Positions 17,508 to 25,955 of a stretch of 64,000 bases of DNA are shown piece after piece. Source of the DNA: JBLMZI01 sp050258755 (GTDB lineage Bacteria; Bacillota; Syntrophomonadia; Syntrophomonadales; DTU052). Where the stretch lies: NCBI GenBank assembly GCA_050258755.1, contig JBLMZI010000011.1:372001-436000 (forward strand), in the 5' to 3' direction. Below the pieces are notes generated by a model that saw only the letters and a list, made by a program, of their open reading frames with translations, made no database searches and was not told where the DNA came from. The stretch's first letter is position 1; the number at the start of each line of letters is the position of its first letter. The translations under genes and the position numbers were made by a program.

Positions 17508-18317
17508 TTGGAAACAGCCGGGGCCAACAGCAAAGAGCCGTTTCGGGAAAAAGAATTACAATCCGCAGCAGAATCGATTGCGCGGGCAGCCGGGGCCCAT
17601 ATCATGGCTGAGCAGTTGGTTGGCCGCAAGGTTTTGGCCGAACTGAGCAGCGATGTGAAGCTGGAAGCGGACCTGATACTGGAACGATTTATTCTGGCTG
17701 AACTGAGCAGTCGGACTGGTCTGCCGATCCTTTCCGAAGAGTGCGGCTGGGAGGCCGGCCGGGAATGCGGATCGGGTCCGCACTGGATTGTGGACCCGCT
17801 GGACGGCACAGTAAATTTCTCGCGGGCGATCCCCTTAAGCTGTATTTCAATCGCGCTTTGGGACGGCACCAGACCGGTGCTTGGCGTTATCTACGATTTT
17901 TACCGGGATGAATGCTTTTCCGGCTTGACCGGGCACGGGGCCTGGCTAAATGGGGAACCGATGCGGGTCAGCGAGGTGGCGGACAAGCATCGGGCTATGA
18001 TTTGTACCGGGTTTCCGCCGGTCACCGATTTTAATTCGCCGGCCCTAACGAAGTTTGTGGACCGGCTGCGGGCGTACCGGAAGGTCCGGTCCTTAGGATC
18101 GGCGGCCTTGTCGATCGCCTACGTGGCATGCGGCCGAATGGATTTGTATATCGAAAATGATTTGCGGATCTGGGATATTGCCGCTGGTATTCCAATGGTA
18201 CTAGCCGCCGGAGGACAGGTCCGATACGAGCCGACCAGCATTCCGTTCGGATACCGGATTGCGGCCGCAAACCAGGCCCTGGGTCTTCTGGAAGATCTGG
18301 AACCGTGGAACGGCTGA
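17508..18317 (+). CDS. Inositol monophosphatase-family sugar phosphatase
   Basis: A 269-residue member of the lithium-sensitive phosphatase family. It has the metal-site motifs SEECGWE, DPLDGTVNFSRAIP and WDIAAGIPMVLAAGG in the right order. The family hydrolyses inositol phosphate, fructose bisphosphate or nucleotide-sugar-pathway sugar phosphates using magnesium. The start is TTG 17508, with TAGGAG about eight bases before it. The gene precedes the CDP-hexose genes, so a sugar-phosphate substrate in glycan synthesis is plausible, but general inositol or 3'-phosphoadenosine phosphatase activity cannot be ruled out. Confidence 0.85.
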   Translation: METAGANSKEPFREKELQSAAESIARAAGAHIMAEQLVGRKVLAELSSDVKLEADLILERFILAELSSRTGLPILSEECGWEAGRECGSGPHWIVDPLDGTVNFSRAIPLSCISIALWDGTRPVLGVIYDFYRDECFSGLTGHGAWLNGEPMRVSEVADKHRAMICTGFPPVTDFNSPALTKFVDRLRAYRKVRSLGSAALSIAYVACGRMDLYIENDLRIWDIAAGIPMVLAAGGQVRYEPTSIPFGYRIAAANQALGLLEDLEPWNG

Positions 18318-18365
18318 TTCGCGTCAGATAATTGGGAGAGAAAGTCAAAAAGCGAGGGAAGCACG

Positions 18366-19145
18366 ATGAAAGTGGCAATTCTGTGCGGCGGTTATGGAAC
18401 CCGCATCCGCGACGTGGCGGACAACATTCCGAAACCGATGATCCCGATCGGCGGGTATCCGATCCTGTGGCACATCATGAAATATTACGCTTCCTCAGGG
18501 CATAACCGCTTTGTGCTTTGCCTGGGCTATAAGAGCGAAGTGGTAAAGGATTTCTTCTTAAATTACGAGGCCCACACCAAGGACTTCACGATCAATCTGG
18601 GCTCGCGGGCTATTGACTATCATAACGACCATGGCGAAAGGGACTGGCAGATCACGCTTGCCGAGACCGGGTTGAACGCCATGACCGGCGCCCGGGTCAA
18701 ACGGGTGGCGAAATACCTCCAGGACGAGGAGAACTTTATGCTGACCTACGGGGATGGCGTAGGCGATATCGACTTGGACCGCCTGGTCGATTTCCATAAA
18801 TCGCATGGCAGGATTCTCACGGTCACCGGGGTTCGGCCGCCAGGCCGCTTCGGCGAATTGATGTGTGACGAATCCGGACGGGTCAGCGAATTCAACGAAA
18901 AGCCGCAGGCGAGCGGCGGCCGGATATCCGGTGGCTACTTCGTATGCCGGCGCGAGATTTTCGATTACCTGGATGACCGGGAAAACCTGGTCTTCGAGAC
19001 CGAGCCCATGAACCGGCTGGTTCGGGACGGTCAGCTTATGATGTACGAGCATGACGGTTTCTGGCAGCCGATGGATACCTATCGGGACTATACCCTGCTC
19101 AACGATCTGATCGAAAAGGGGAAAGCGCCGTGGATCAAATGGTAG
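18366..19145 (+). CDS. rfbF: Glucose-1-phosphate cytidylyltransferase
   Basis: A 259-residue RfbF/DdhA enzyme that makes CDP-glucose from CTP and glucose-1-phosphate. The N-terminus has AILCGGYGTRIRD and PKPMIPIGGYPILWHIMKYY, followed by LTYGDGVGDIDL for the sugar-phosphate site and FWQPMDTYRDY near the end, all hallmarks of the family. The next gene begins inside its last 16 bases and encodes the enzyme that uses its product. The pairing makes the CDP-glucose assignment strong. Confidence 0.93.
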   Translation: MKVAILCGGYGTRIRDVADNIPKPMIPIGGYPILWHIMKYYASSGHNRFVLCLGYKSEVVKDFFLNYEAHTKDFTINLGSRAIDYHNDHGERDWQITLAETGLNAMTGARVKRVAKYLQDEENFMLTYGDGVGDIDLDRLVDFHKSHGRILTVTGVRPPGRFGELMCDESGRVSEFNEKPQASGGRISGGYFVCRREIFDYLDDRENLVFETEPMNRLVRDGQLMMYEHDGFWQPMDTYRDYTLLNDLIEKGKAPWIKW

Positions 19146-20230
19146 GCGGCAGTATCTGGCCGTTCTTCAAAGGAAAACGCGTTCTGGTGACCGGACATAC
19201 CGGGTTTAAAGGTTCCTGGCTGGCCTTTTGGCTGCATGAGCTTGGAGCCAAGGTTGCCGGTTACGCGCTTGCACCGGAACGGGAAAACGATCATTTCCAC
19301 CTCTTAGGATTAGCGGATAAGATTCATCATGTCGAATCGGATATTCGCGATGAGCAGGCGCTGATAAAACTGTTTGCCGATTTTCAGCCTGAAATCGTCA
19401 TTCACCTGGCGGCGCAGGCGCTGGTGCGGCAGTCCTACCAGGAACCTAAACACACATTTGACACGAATATCGGCGGGTCCGTGAACCTGCTCGAAGCGGT
19501 TCGGGCCACATCCTCGGTGCGCTCACTGGTCTACATTACCTCAGATAAAGCTTATAAAAATAAAGAATGGATCTGGGGCTACCGCGAAAACGACGAGCTG
19601 GGCGGGCGCGATCCGTACAGCGCATCGAAAGCGGCGGCGGAATTGGTTTTCCAATCATATCTCGATTCGTTTCTCGGCGCCCGGGAAGGATTCGGCGCTG
19701 CCAGCGCCCGAGCCGGGAACGTGATCGGCGGCGGCGACTGGTCGCCGGACCGGATAGTGCCGGATACGATTCAGTCGCTGGTAAACGGCCGGCCGGTCGA
19801 GCTCCGGAATCCATCGGCAACCCGGCCCTGGCAGCATGTGCTCGAACCGCTTTCTGGCTATCTTACGCTGGCAGCCCGGCTTTACGAGCAGCCGAAACAG
19901 TTTCAGGGATCCTGGAATTTCGGCCCGGAGGGCAGCGGTATGCATACGGTGAAGGATCTGGCCGAACAAATTATCACGAACTGGGGCAGCGGGACGCTGG
20001 AAGTCCGGCCTGACCCGAACGCGCCGCACGAAGCCGGTCTCCTTCATTTGAACTGCGATAAAGCCCGCTATGAGCTGAACTGGCGGCCGCGCTGGGGTTT
20101 TGAAAGAACGGTCGCCGAAACGGCTGCATGGTATCGGGATGTCTCGCTGGGTAAGCAGGCCGAGACAATCACTCGAGTGCAGATAAATGCTTACATGGAC
20201 TCGGAAAACCATCTTGGCAGGCGAAACTAG
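19130..20230 (+). CDS. rfbG: CDP-glucose 4,6-dehydratase
   Basis: A 366-residue extended SDR that converts CDP-glucose to CDP-4-keto-6-deoxyglucose. It has TGHTGFKGS at residues 21-29 with the family's GSWLAFWL follow-on, YITSDKAYKN, catalytic DPYSASK, and RAGNVIGGGDWSPDRI, which is diagnostic for RfbG. The start GTG 19130 overlaps rfbF and has AAGGGG upstream; ATG 19139 is possible but lies farther from that site. Confidence 0.93.
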   Translation: MDQMVGGSIWPFFKGKRVLVTGHTGFKGSWLAFWLHELGAKVAGYALAPERENDHFHLLGLADKIHHVESDIRDEQALIKLFADFQPEIVIHLAAQALVRQSYQEPKHTFDTNIGGSVNLLEAVRATSSVRSLVYITSDKAYKNKEWIWGYRENDELGGRDPYSASKAAAELVFQSYLDSFLGAREGFGAASARAGNVIGGGDWSPDRIVPDTIQSLVNGRPVELRNPSATRPWQHVLEPLSGYLTLAARLYEQPKQFQGSWNFGPEGSGMHTVKDLAEQIITNWGSGTLEVRPDPNAPHEAGLLHLNCDKARYELNWRPRWGFERTVAETAAWYRDVSLGKQAETITRVQINAYMDSENHLGRRN

Positions 20231-20241
20231 GAGGACAGATC

Positions 20242-20691
20242 ATGATTGAAGGGGTCAAAATCACACCGCTGAAGCAGATTCTGGACGAACGCGGCAAAGT
20301 GATGCACATGCTGCGCGCCACCGACGAAGCCTTTGAGTCTTTTGGCGAGATCTATTTCTCCGCCGTCTATCCCGGCGCGATTAAAGGCTGGCATATTCAC
20401 CGCATTATGACCCTGAACTACGCCGTACCGCATGGCCGGATCAAACTGGTGCTGTACGATGATCGTCCAGGTTCTTTGACCCAGGGCGAGTTGATGGAAA
20501 TATTCATGGGACCGGATAACTACAGCCTGGTGACGATTCCCCCCAATGTATGGAATGGATTCAAAGGGATCGGAACCGAAATGGCGCTCGTAGCCAATTG
20601 TTCAACCATTCCCCACGATCCTGAGGAAATCGACCGGCTCGATCCGTTTGATCCGTCGATTCCATACAACTGGGAGATCAAGCACCGATGA
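20242..20691 (+). CDS. dTDP-4-dehydrorhamnose 3,5-epimerase-like cupin (probably on a CDP sugar)
   Basis: A 149-residue RmlC-type cupin. It has the WHIHR catalytic His region, IKLVLYDDRPGS, and a tail with NCSTIPHDPEEIDRLDP, as in short RfbC relatives. RmlC enzymes epimerise C3 and/or C5 of 4-keto-6-deoxy nucleotide sugars. Here the likely substrate is CDP-4-keto-6-deoxyglucose made by the two preceding genes. AGGAGG lies upstream and the stop overlaps the next start (ATGA at 20688), so it is tightly coupled to the SDR. One-centre or two-centre epimerisation cannot be told apart. Confidence 0.82.
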   Translation: MIEGVKITPLKQILDERGKVMHMLRATDEAFESFGEIYFSAVYPGAIKGWHIHRIMTLNYAVPHGRIKLVLYDDRPGSLTQGELMEIFMGPDNYSLVTIPPNVWNGFKGIGTEMALVANCSTIPHDPEEIDRLDPFDPSIPYNWEIKHR

Positions 20692-21644
20692 GTGATATCA
20701 TCCTGATTACCGGCGGCCTCGGGTATCTGGGCGGCCGGATTGCCCGCTGGTTATCCGAAAATACGGCGTATTCGATCCGGATCGCCGACCTGGCTGTTCG
20801 GGCTAAAACGCCCGACTGGCTGCGCGGCGAGATTGTTCAAGCCGATTTGACGTCAGAGGACGATATGCGTCGGGTTTGCCAGGATGTACGGCATGTGGTT
20901 CACCTGGCGGCATTAAACGAAATTGATTCGGCCCGTGAACCGGATCGTGCGCTGTTGGTGAATACCCTGGCAGCGGCGCGGCTGGTTCGCTGCGCGTCCG
21001 AAGCCGGCGCTGAGAAGTTTCTTTATTTTTCTACCGCCCATGTTTATGGCGCACCGTTGACCGGGACCATCGCCGAAACCACGCTGCCGCGCCCGGTGCA
21101 CCCCTATGCCATGACCCACTACGCGGCTGAGCAGTATGTATTGGCGGCCAGGGATCTTGGCCAAATCGAGGGGATTGTGGTTCGTTTGTCCAATGGGATT
21201 GGCGCGCCGGCGGACCCGGCGGTCAGCCGCTGGACGCTGGTCGGGAACGATCTGTGCCGCCAGGCGGTGACCAACCGGGAACTGATCTTGAAATCAAGCG
21301 GAATGCAGCAACGGGATTTCATTACTCTGGAAGATACAGCCCGCGGTGTGGAGCATCTGCTGACGATTCCGCGGGAAGCTGCTCAGGACGGATTGTTCAA
21401 TCTGGGTGGGGCGTGTTCATTTTCCATTTATGAAGTGACCCAGCGAATCGCGGCCCGCTGCAAAGCCGTGCTCGGGTTCGAACCGCCGATTTCCCGCCAA
21501 CCGCCGGGACCAAACGAGCAGAGTCAGCTGCTGGATTACCGGATCGATAAGCTTCAAGCGACGGGATTCGAATTAACCGGGGACCTGGATCAGGAAATCG
21601 ACGATACGATACGGCTGTGTCAAAGTGCGTTCACCCAATACTAA
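20688..21644 (+). CDS. SDR-family 4-ketoreductase/epimerase with Lys-to-His change in YxxxK
   Basis: A 318-residue extended SDR with TGGLGYLGGR at residues 8-17, FLYFSTAHVYG for the Ser/Thr, and then Y140-A-M-T-H144. The catalytic Lys of the usual YxxxK is therefore His. Overlap with the epimerase and its place as last gene of the CDP-sugar set suggest the C4 reduction that yields a CDP-6-deoxyhexose. The absence of an RfbH-type dehydratase in the window argues against a 3,6-dideoxy sugar such as abequose. The exact sugar is open. Confidence 0.75.
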   Translation: MSDIILITGGLGYLGGRIARWLSENTAYSIRIADLAVRAKTPDWLRGEIVQADLTSEDDMRRVCQDVRHVVHLAALNEIDSAREPDRALLVNTLAAARLVRCASEAGAEKFLYFSTAHVYGAPLTGTIAETTLPRPVHPYAMTHYAAEQYVLAARDLGQIEGIVVRLSNGIGAPADPAVSRWTLVGNDLCRQAVTNRELILKSSGMQQRDFITLEDTARGVEHLLTIPREAAQDGLFNLGGACSFSIYEVTQRIAARCKAVLGFEPPISRQPPGPNEQSQLLDYRIDKLQATGFELTGDLDQEIDDTIRLCQSAFTQY

Positions 21645-21716
21645 ATCCGGATAAAGAAAACTGTCCCGGATCTTGTGCGCAGCCAAAAATTTTTGGGAAG
21701 AAAGAAGAGCTGCTCC

Positions 21717-23555
21717 GTGAAACCCAACCCATGTCTGATTGAATGTACCATGAGAGATGGCAATTACTCTGTGGATTTTAAATTTACAGAGAAAGATACC
21801 AGGATGGTCACACGGAAACTGGCTGAAGTCGGTTTCCGATGGATCGAAGTCGGCCACGGGTTGGGCCTTGGGGGCAATTACTCGGGAAAGGGATCGATGC
21901 CTGCCTCGGACGAAGCCATGATTCGGGCAGCCCGGGAAGGGGTTGGGGATCAGGCCCGGATTGGGATGTTTTTTATCCCCGGAATTGCACGGCTTGAACA
22001 TCTCAAGCTCGCCAAAGAAGCCGGGTTGGACTTCGTACGTATCGGCATTGACGCTCCCCGCACCGCGGAGGCCTTGCCGTATTTAACCAAAGCCAGGGAG
22101 CTTGGCTTAATTCCATGCCTGAATATGATGAAATCATATTCGTTATCGCCGGAACAATTTGCGGACAAGGCGGCAGAGTCCTCGCGTGAAGGAGCTGAGA
22201 TCGTCTACTTTGTGGACTCATCCGGTTCCATGCTTCCACAGGACATTGCACGTTACATAGAAGCAGCCAGGGAAAAAACCGATTGCGAGCTTGGTTTCCA
22301 CGGTCACAATAATCTCATGATGGCGGCAGCCAATAGTATACAAGCATTCCAGAGCGGAGCCCGGTTTATTGACGCGACATTGTTTGGGCTGGGCCGCAGC
22401 GCGGGGAACACACCCACGGAAGTAATATTGGCGATTTTTGATTTGATGGGGATATCAACTGGAATCGACCTGTTTGCCGTTATGAACATCGGGGAGGCCT
22501 ATGTGTGGCCGTTGGTTTCCCAGATGAGCAAACCGACCATGACCAGCGTTGCGATGGGGTACGGTCGGTTTCATTCCGGATTTCTTCCAGCGGTTGCTGA
22601 TGCTGCTTCCCGGCACGATTGCGACGTTCGTAAGCTTTTAGTGGCTATGGCGTCAATTGATTGTACGGAAATTATTCCCGATGTTCTGGAAGCGCAGGCG
22701 GTGAAGCTCGCTGGCAGCCGATCCGAATCGGTGTCAAACCTGCTGGTGGACTTTCAGGGGGAGGGGTTTACCACCGGGACGATACGTAACTCGCTGGATT
22801 CTGTTGAAAGCCTTATTGAAGGGCTTGTTGTCACCAGTGCCAAAAGGCCCGGCAGCATGGTTGCATTGCTTCTTGCACCGAGTGAAACGCAGCAGGACGG
22901 ACTCGTTCTTGCTGAATACCTATTGACGGATTCACAAGCAGTGATCGGAAAAGTAACCTTCGGGTCCATAGAGATTCTTGAGCAGACAATTGCTGCGTGC
23001 AGCCAAGAAGTGTCAGTATTTCTACTGGACCAGCACTCGGAATGGGCCCGGAGCGCGCTTGATACCGTAGTCCGCAGCATTGAATCGAAACGGGTCATGA
23101 TAGTCAGAGACAAAGAGTTAAGGGCTTCTTACATTACCAAGGTAATGGATGTAATCGCCGGGCAGGCCGGGCGGGAAAACCTTTTGATTTACCGAAGCGA
23201 TCCAATGATTAGTCGAGCCGTACAGATCGGGCTCCCTTTCGAGCATATTTTTCGAATGGATCACGGGGAGCGGTTAGGCGCAGCCGATGATAACAGAATC
23301 ATTTCATTGGGCAGCATGGATGACCTGCGGGATTTGAATATCCATTTTAACGCCGTCCTTTGTTCCACCTGGCTTTCTCGGGAGGAAAGAGAGCGTCTTG
23401 AACGGCTTATGGTGCCGGCGGGGCGGATACTTATTTCGACTCCTGGATTCTGGACAAGTACAAATGATGAGGACAAGCGTTTGACGGGAATGAATACGAA
23501 CTTGGCTTATGTAGGCGTTGTTGAGCAGAACCGGGCGCTGTGGTTAAATCTGTGA
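21717..23555 (+). CDS. DRE-TIM aldolase with an unrecognised C-terminal domain
   Basis: A protein of about 612 residues. Residues 1 to about 290 are a DRE-TIM metallolyase-like barrel: ECTMRDGNY at 9-17, HGH metal ligands at 198-200, then GLGRSAGNTPTE. It is a clear paralogue of the barrel in the 10940 gene, with the metal ligands only one residue out of step. Residues about 300-612 match nothing I recognise; they look like an alpha/beta fold (VALLLAPSETQ, VSVFLLDQHSEW, VMIVRDKELR, NAVLCSTWLS). The start is uncertain: GTG 21717 gives the barrel a natural N-terminus, GTG 21675 adds 14 basic residues. It precedes the ligase-cyclase fusion and may supply its hydroxy- or keto-acid. Confidence 0.68.
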   Translation: MKPNPCLIECTMRDGNYSVDFKFTEKDTRMVTRKLAEVGFRWIEVGHGLGLGGNYSGKGSMPASDEAMIRAAREGVGDQARIGMFFIPGIARLEHLKLAKEAGLDFVRIGIDAPRTAEALPYLTKARELGLIPCLNMMKSYSLSPEQFADKAAESSREGAEIVYFVDSSGSMLPQDIARYIEAAREKTDCELGFHGHNNLMMAAANSIQAFQSGARFIDATLFGLGRSAGNTPTEVILAIFDLMGISTGIDLFAVMNIGEAYVWPLVSQMSKPTMTSVAMGYGRFHSGFLPAVADAASRHDCDVRKLLVAMASIDCTEIIPDVLEAQAVKLAGSRSESVSNLLVDFQGEGFTTGTIRNSLDSVESLIEGLVVTSAKRPGSMVALLLAPSETQQDGLVLAEYLLTDSQAVIGKVTFGSIEILEQTIAACSQEVSVFLLDQHSEWARSALDTVVRSIESKRVMIVRDKELRASYITKVMDVIAGQAGRENLLIYRSDPMISRAVQIGLPFEHIFRMDHGERLGAADDNRIISLGSMDDLRDLNIHFNAVLCSTWLSREERERLERLMVPAGRILISTPGFWTSTNDEDKRLTGMNTNLAYVGVVEQNRALWLNL

Positions 23556-23620
23556 ACTATGCGGTCGGTTTTAATCGGGTTTCGCGAAGATAATGGGATG
23601 AAGGGATAGGGGAGCAGCGG

Positions 23621-25897
23621 ATGAACGCAATCGAATGGTTAAGACAGGTACCGGAACGAAACGCTGAGCGGGAATTCTTACTTGATTCCATAACCGGAAG
23701 GGTATTAACCTATGAAGCCCTGCACGAGTCGGCATGCAGAATTGCCGCGGACCTCAACAGCAGAGGGTTGAAACGGGGAAACCGCCTTGCACTTGTGCTG
23801 AACAACTCGGTCGAAATGGCGCAGGTATACTTCGGTTGCATCTACGCGGGAATTACCGTGATTCCACTTAACCCGGTACTCTCAGAAAGTGACGCGCTCT
23901 TCATCCTGACGCATTGTCAGGCGGACGCGCTGATTACTGCTGCCGCTTCGATGGCGCTGATTTCCGGCGAGGAGATCGTGACCAAACTGCCCCAAACCGT
24001 TTTGTTCCTGACCGACGAAAAAACCGAAACCCCGGACTGGGCGCTTCCTTGGCATCCGGATGATTTGCCCGGCGCACCAGCTTTCATTCCTTACGAGGCG
24101 ATGACGCCCGACGATGTTATCGCCATCGTATATACTTCTGGGACTACATCTCGTCCCAAAGGCGTGGCCCATCGTTTATCGAGCTTTGTTGAGAATGCCC
24201 GCTCATTCTGCCGGCGTATGGGAATAGACGCGAATAACCGGTTTTATGCTGTTTTATCGATGAGCTACATGGGGGGCTTTTATAATCTTCTTTTGCTTCC
24301 CTTTATTGCGGAAGCGAGCGTTGTTCTAGCGAAAGCTTTTGATGCCAGAGCGGCGTTGAGTTTTTGGAAAACCGTGCGCCAGTATGAGGTGAATACGTTA
24401 TGGCTGGTGCCAACGATAATGTCGATATTAATGGAATTAGACCGAGGCCGTGACGGCGAAAAACTGTGCCGGGAAACGATTCGCCTGGTATTGGTGGGGA
24501 CGGCTCCGCTGACCATTAAACGCAGACATGATTTCGAAAAACGATATGGGATTCGGGTTTACGAAAACTATGGATTGACGGAGCTTCTGTTCGTTACCAC
24601 GAATTTTCCTCAACAACCTTCGTTAGATGGCTGTGTGGGGCGTGTTCTTCCAGGGGTACAGCTGGCGGTTGTCGACAGCAATGGATTGGGTGTCCCTTAC
24701 GGGGAGGAAGGGGATATTCTGGTTGCCACTTCCCAGCTCATGGAGGGCTATTACGAGGGAGATTGCTGGCGCCCCGCGCCGGAATTATACCCTGACGGCT
24801 GGTTCGCGACCGGCGATGCGGGCATCCTTACGGCAAACGGCGATCTTTTTATCACTGGACGTAAAAAGGACTTGATAATACGAGGCGGCTTTAACGTGAG
24901 CCCCGCGGCAATCGAAAACGTACTGATGGAGCATCCTGAGGTGGCCGAATGTGCCGTTGTAGGGGTGCCGCATCAGCATTATGGAGAAGATGTGGCCGCC
25001 GTGGTTCGTTTGCGGCCTGGTGCCGATTTTGCTAAGGTTAAACAAGAAATGATGCAGATTGGGAAGGAACGGCTTGCCGCAACCCAGCGCCCGTTTGCGA
25101 TAGTGGAAATTGAAGAGCTTCCGCGCACTTCGAACGGAAAAATCAGAAAAGACCTGGTACGCGAACTGTTGATTCACAAGCTTGGCTTAACGCAGCTGAA
25201 TACGGCGGCGAGTCCCGGCCAACCAGCCGGAAAACGCAGTTCCTCGTTGGATTTGCGCCGAAAAGTGGATTTGACCCTGCCGATTCGGGAAGGGATGGTC
25301 ACGTATCCACGTTATTGGCACCCTATGGTTGAAATCACCCAGTTGGGCCGGCTGGTGGTTGAGGAACGGGAAACCCACCGGCTGGTTCTCGGAACGCATA
25401 CCGGCACCCACTGTGATGCGCCAAGGCATTGCCTGATCGAGGGCGGGACGCTGGAGACACTGTCGCTGGACGTATTGATTGGAAAAGCATTCGTGTTCGA
25501 TTTCAGTTTCTGCCAACCGGGTCAGCAGGTTGAGGTGAAAGATTTATTGGCGGTCATTGGAGAACACTGTCCGGAGAGAGTTCTGCTCCGGTTTGACTGG
25601 TCGGAACACTGGGGCTGTAAGGATTATTACACCGATCAGCCATACCTTTCCAAGGAAGCCGCCGAGTGGTTTGTTGAGCATGGGGTGAAACTCCTCGGGA
25701 TGGACATTGCATCCCCGGATAATCCTGCCGGCGGCAGCCTGGATGTGCACAAAACGCTGCTGGGGGCGAATATCATTCTCGTTGAATATCTGTGCAACCT
25801 GAAGGAAATCAAAGGCAGTGAAATAGATCTGATTGTAGCACCGCTGAATATACCGGGCGTGGATGGATCGCCGGTACGGTGCATCGCTTTGGAATAA
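23621..25897 (+). CDS. Acyl-CoA/acyl-adenylate ligase fused to a cyclase (kynurenine formamidase-like) domain
   Basis: A 758-residue fusion. Residues 1 to about 520 are a class I adenylate-forming enzyme: YTSGTTSRPKG at 171-181, ENYGLTEL, DGWFATGDAG, GRKKDLIIRGGFNVSP and the catalytic Lys in SNGKIRK (K507). Residues from about 540 to the end are a metal-dependent cyclase-family domain (Cyclase/KynB type) with HTGTHCDAPRH at 593-603, including the metal-binding His/Asp set. The first domain activates a carboxylate as acyl-AMP and passes it to CoA or, given the ACP at 30604, to a carrier protein. The second may hydrolyse or close an amide or ester ring. I know of no standard enzyme with this arrangement. 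GGGGAG lies upstream of the ATG. Confidence 0.8.
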   Translation: MNAIEWLRQVPERNAEREFLLDSITGRVLTYEALHESACRIAADLNSRGLKRGNRLALVLNNSVEMAQVYFGCIYAGITVIPLNPVLSESDALFILTHCQADALITAAASMALISGEEIVTKLPQTVLFLTDEKTETPDWALPWHPDDLPGAPAFIPYEAMTPDDVIAIVYTSGTTSRPKGVAHRLSSFVENARSFCRRMGIDANNRFYAVLSMSYMGGFYNLLLLPFIAEASVVLAKAFDARAALSFWKTVRQYEVNTLWLVPTIMSILMELDRGRDGEKLCRETIRLVLVGTAPLTIKRRHDFEKRYGIRVYENYGLTELLFVTTNFPQQPSLDGCVGRVLPGVQLAVVDSNGLGVPYGEEGDILVATSQLMEGYYEGDCWRPAPELYPDGWFATGDAGILTANGDLFITGRKKDLIIRGGFNVSPAAIENVLMEHPEVAECAVVGVPHQHYGEDVAAVVRLRPGADFAKVKQEMMQIGKERLAATQRPFAIVEIEELPRTSNGKIRKDLVRELLIHKLGLTQLNTAASPGQPAGKRSSSLDLRRKVDLTLPIREGMVTYPRYWHPMVEITQLGRLVVEERETHRLVLGTHTGTHCDAPRHCLIEGGTLETLSLDVLIGKAFVFDFSFCQPGQQVEVKDLLAVIGEHCPERVLLRFDWSEHWGCKDYYTDQPYLSKEAAEWFVEHGVKLLGMDIASPDNPAGGSLDVHKTLLGANIILVEYLCNLKEIKGSEIDLIVAPLNIPGVDGSPVRCIALE

Positions 25898-25955
25898 GGC
25901 CGCTTAATCCAGATTAATAGCGGATTATGGATCGGATAAAGGGGGATGGAATAGA

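Noticed and set aside
25900..25923. Hairpin CCGCT-TAATC / GATTA-AGCGG between the ligase-cyclase and methyltransferase genes
   Set aside because: Two-base bulge, two-base loop and no T run; not a terminator and no function can be supported.
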